A stretch of DNA of 6,343 nt, taken from positions 1 to 6,343 of the forward strand of contig JAITKS010000251.1 of the NCBI GenBank assembly GCA_031278315.1. Reading direction: 5' to 3'. Under the pieces are notes generated by a model. That model saw only the letters and a list, made by a program, of their open reading frames with translations. It had not been told where the DNA came from and made no database searches. Both the position numbers and the translations under genes were made by a program. The DNA comes from Planctomycetaceae bacterium (GTDB taxonomy: Bacteria; Planctomycetota; Planctomycetia; Pirellulales; Thermoguttaceae). Below, one piece after another: positions 3,694 to 6,343 of the stretch (its first letter is position 1; each line of letters begins with the position of its first letter).

Positions 3694-6021
3694 ATGTCTC
3701 TGGATGAGCGTAAAACAGAACAAATTGTCAGAAGGCATTTTGAAAAATATGCTGACGATATTGTTATTGAAGAACAAAAATCGGATAACCCAAAAATTCA
3801 AAAACTACTTTCAACGGCTTCAAAAAGCGGAATTGGTATCGGGTTGCCGGATTTTATTATTCAATACAAGAATAATCCGCAATTTGTTATCGTAATCGAA
3901 TGTAAATCTGATATTATGAAACACGAAAGTCCATCGCGAGATCGGTACAATGATTATGCTGTTGACGGGGTCATTCTTTATGCTTCGTATTTGTCAAAAG
4001 ATTACGATGTTTTAGCCATTGCCGTTAGTGGTCAAACAATCCGAGAACTTAAAGTTTCCCATTTTTTTCACCTAAAAACGGCGAATCATTCTATACCTGC
4101 GTTTGATGAGAAATTATTACCGCCGGAAGATTATTATGATGGTTACATTAAGAATCCTGAAAAATTTCGTCAGGATTATCATCAATTACTTGATTTCTCC
4201 CAAGCACTCAATGAGAAACTACACTCGGAAAAAATTGTTGAAAGTGATCGCGGATTGCTATTGAGTTGCATTTTAATTGCATTAGAAAATAAGGTTTTTT
4301 CGTCATCTTATTCTGCGTATAATAAACCAAAACAGTTAGCAGATTATCTTGTTACTACCGTTCAAAATGAATTTCAGAACGGTAACATTGATACAGAAAA
4401 ATTAGAAATATTAAAAAGCCGGTTCGCCTTTATTACAACTGACACTTCTCTTTCTAAAAAAGATGGTATTCTACTTAACATCATTGATGACATCAATAAA
4501 AACATTAAGGACTTTATCCAAACTCACAAATACTTTGATGTTCTCGGACAACTTTATATTGAATTTTTGCGTTACGCAAATTCCGACAAAGGATTAGGTA
4601 TTGTTTTAACTCCGCCTCATATTACAGAGTTTATGGTAAAACTTGCCGAAGTTAATAAGAACAGTATTATCTATGATAATTGTGCGGGAACAGGCGGATT
4701 TCTCGTTTCGGCAATGAAACAAATGATTCTTGATGCCAAAAATGATAAGGAGAAAATCAAACAAATTAAGCAAAAACAAATTATCGGTGTTGAGTATCAG
4801 GCGCATATTTTTGCACTTGCTTGTTCTAATATGTTTATTCATCAAGATGGTAAAACAAATATTTTTAATGGTAGTTGTTTTGATCCTGATATTATCGAAC
4901 AGATAAAAGAATTTTGTCCTACGGTAGGTTTACTTAATCCTCCTTATAAAGGAAACAAGAAAACCGATATAGACGAATATGAATTTATTTTGAATAACTT
5001 GGAATGTCTTGAACAAGGCGGACGTTGTGTTGCGATTATTCCGATGCAGGAAGGATTGGCAACGAGCGGTAAAATTTATGAATATAAAAATAAAATATTG
5101 AAATTACACACATTAGAAGCGGTCTTTTCAATGCCGAATGAACTTTTTTTTAATTCTAAAGTTAATGTTGTTTCATGTATTATGGTTTTTACGGCAAAGC
5201 GTCCTCATCCGGCAAACAAAAAAGTTTATTTTGGATATTACAAAGATGACGGTTTTGTAAAACGAAAAAACAAAGGACGTATAGATCTTTTGCGTAAATT
5301 TGAATTGGAAATTAGTGAACAATGGTTTAATTTTTTTCTTAATCGTCAGGACAAGGCTGGTTTTAGTGTTGGTAAGGTTATCACTGCCAATGATGAATGG
5401 TGTGCTGAGGCGTATATGGAAACGGATTATTCAACACTTTGTGATGCAGATTTTAAAAACACTATTTTAAGTTATGTAACTTTTTTGCTGGCAAGCCAAA
5501 AAATTCGTGATGTTATTTATCAACCTAATAATTCAAACTGCCGGCCGCTTAATGTTTTGAAGTGGCAAGAATTTTATCTCAAAGATTTGTTTTGTATTAC
5601 AGGCACAAAGACAACGCCGCAATCAGAATTGGAAGAGTATGGTTTTGGTATCTATCCATACGTTACAACTCAAGCAACGAATAATGGTGTTGAGCAGTTT
5701 TATGATTATAAGACTGAAGAAGGTAATATTATTACGGTTGACAGTGCGGTGATGGGTTATAGTGCGTATCAGGAATTTGATTTTTCGGCGAGTGATCATG
5801 TTGAAAAATTAATACCGAAATTTCCGTTGAACCGTCTTATTGGATTATTTCTAGTAACTTTATTGAATCGGGAACAATATCGTTATAATTATGGACGAAA
5901 GGCAAGTCAAATGCGTCTTGAAACTAGTAAGATCAAACTACCTGTAAAATCAAACAACACACCTGATTGGGAGTTTATGGAACATTATATCAAGAGTTTA
6001 CCCTACAGCGGAAATTTGTAA
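3694..6021 (+). CDS. Fused restriction-modification-specificity protein (BcgI-like / type IIG)
   Basis: A 775-residue protein expected to cut and methylate DNA in one chain. Residues 1-130 carry a PD-(D/E)XK nuclease core: P52-D53, then E69-C-K71 in VIVIECKSD. A helical linker follows, then a gamma-class N6-adenine methylase: TPPHITEFM (306-314), motif I DNCAGTGGF (328-336), GVEYQ (365-369) and catalytic NPPY (415-418). Residues from about 620 form one type I S-like target-recognition domain (KWQEFYLKDLFCITG) with a C-terminal helix ending PDWEFMEHYIKSLPYS, the usual finish of such proteins, so it looks complete. BcgI itself uses a separate S subunit; here one half-site domain is fused on. 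The start at 3694 is required to keep the nuclease core (next Met is residue 75), yet no ribosome binding site precedes it because the inverted-repeat element ends at 3685. The target sequence is unknown. Confidence 0.9.
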   Translation: MSLDERKTEQIVRRHFEKYADDIVIEEQKSDNPKIQKLLSTASKSGIGIGLPDFIIQYKNNPQFVIVIECKSDIMKHESPSRDRYNDYAVDGVILYASYLSKDYDVLAIAVSGQTIRELKVSHFFHLKTANHSIPAFDEKLLPPEDYYDGYIKNPEKFRQDYHQLLDFSQALNEKLHSEKIVESDRGLLLSCILIALENKVFSSSYSAYNKPKQLADYLVTTVQNEFQNGNIDTEKLEILKSRFAFITTDTSLSKKDGILLNIIDDINKNIKDFIQTHKYFDVLGQLYIEFLRYANSDKGLGIVLTPPHITEFMVKLAEVNKNSIIYDNCAGTGGFLVSAMKQMILDAKNDKEKIKQIKQKQIIGVEYQAHIFALACSNMFIHQDGKTNIFNGSCFDPDIIEQIKEFCPTVGLLNPPYKGNKKTDIDEYEFILNNLECLEQGGRCVAIIPMQEGLATSGKIYEYKNKILKLHTLEAVFSMPNELFFNSKVNVVSCIMVFTAKRPHPANKKVYFGYYKDDGFVKRKNKGRIDLLRKFELEISEQWFNFFLNRQDKAGFSVGKVITANDEWCAEAYMETDYSTLCDADFKNTILSYVTFLLASQKIRDVIYQPNNSNCRPLNVLKWQEFYLKDLFCITGTKTTPQSELEEYGFGIYPYVTTQATNNGVEQFYDYKTEEGNIITVDSAVMGYSAYQEFDFSASDHVEKLIPKFPLNRLIGLFLVTLLNREQYRYNYGRKASQMRLETSKIKLPVKSNNTPDWEFMEHYIKSLPYSGNL

Positions 6022-6041
6022 TTCCTATCGCCGTTTGTCCC

Positions 6042-6112
6042 TCAAAAAAGTATTGACCTCGAAGGATTCACCGAACAACAAATCTACGCACAAATCGAAT
6101 GCTTAAGGTGAA
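6042..6112 (+). repeat. 70-bp direct repeat, copy B
   Basis: Near-identical to 479-548. It begins 20 bp after the R-M stop codon and remains open in that gene's frame to TGA 6109-6111, reading K-S-I-D-L-E-G-F-T then EQQIYAQIECLR. It ends 10 bp before the ribosome binding site of the next gene. The two substitutions against copy A both change the encoded residue (V/I and G/R), so there is no sign of selection on a protein. Confidence 0.9.
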
Positions 6113-6133
6113 ACAATATATAGGAGAATTATA

Positions 6134-6343
6134 ATGAAAAATTTTAGAACTTTAAAATTGTCAAATAAATATTCAGACAACGATATTACCATCGGATTAC
6201 AAATTTTGAATACCGCCGGAATTAAAACAACATTGAAAAATGATCTTATTGTTCTCAATTTTGATGTTGTTGATATGAAATATATAGAAAATCAACAGAA
6301 TAAAACTAAAGAATTATTAACAAATGTTCTTGAGGAATTATTC
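6134..6343 (+). CDS. Hypothetical protein, N-terminal 70 residues only
   Basis: ATG 6134 follows AGGAG (6122-6126) at 7 nt, a good translation start, and the frame is open to the window edge. I recognise no family. The visible part begins MKNFRTLKLSNKYSDNDITI and alternates short hydrophobic strands (ITIGLQIL, DLIVLNFDVVDM) with a charged, helical segment (YIENQQNKTKELLTNVLEEL). There is no signal peptide or membrane segment. It lies 112 bp after the R-M gene, beyond the 70-bp repeat; no clear promoter was found, so co-transcription with the R-M gene is possible but unproven. Confidence 0.7.
   Translation, partial: MKNFRTLKLSNKYSDNDITIGLQILNTAGIKTTLKNDLIVLNFDVVDMKYIENQQNKTKELLTNVLEELF

Noticed and set aside
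4606..4845. Antisense frame under the methylase motif I region
   Set aside because: The sense strand carries intact conserved methylase motifs here; the reverse frame has no supporting signal.

Overview
The window is a low-GC, accessory-looking stretch of a bacterial chromosome in which two restriction-modification (R-M) pieces flank a pair of redox genes. Small inverted-repeat elements and duplicated DNA fill the gaps. Several genes have AGGAG-type ribosome binding sites and there are sigma70-like -35/-10 pairs, which argues against Bacteroidota. A Tat signal on an aldo/keto reductase points to an organism with a Tat system, probably Gram-negative. The GC-rich 'ccctttcagggc' palindromes and the 'atcctgtaatcctgt' strings resemble intergenic repeats I associate with host-associated Planctomycetota and similar lineages. 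That taxonomic guess is weak.

Layout. 1-189: C-terminal end of a beta-class DNA amino-methyltransferase. 140-418: a small overlapping unknown ORF. Its frame stays open past its TAG and ends, at 547, in a 70-bp sequence that is repeated almost exactly at 6042-6112. 560-880: a 321-bp fold-back element (MITE-like) with terminal inverted repeats (TIRs). 876-1056 and 2021-2217: two copies of one promoter/leader/start-codon block, placed in front of a short-chain dehydrogenase/reductase (1038-1925) and a Tat-exported aldo/keto reductase (2199-3419). 3427-3685: a second element with the same TIR but a different, palindrome-rich interior. It ends 8 bp before the start codon of a large fused restriction-methylation-specificity protein (3694-6021, BcgI-like/type IIG architecture). 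The repeat copy at 6042-6112 is followed by the start of an unknown gene (6134 to the window edge).

How the parts work together. The two oxidoreductases have near-identical promoters and folded leaders, so they are probably co-regulated although they are separate transcription units. The large R-M protein carries nuclease, adenine methylase and a single target-recognition domain in one chain, so it may act without a separate S subunit. The 70-bp direct repeats bracket everything from 548 to 6041, which suggests that this roughly 5.5-kb segment is a unit of insertion, duplication or exchange at an R-M locus. No new biological system is proven. The most interesting signals are the repeat pair, the shared regulatory block and the TIR family abutting the R-M start codon.
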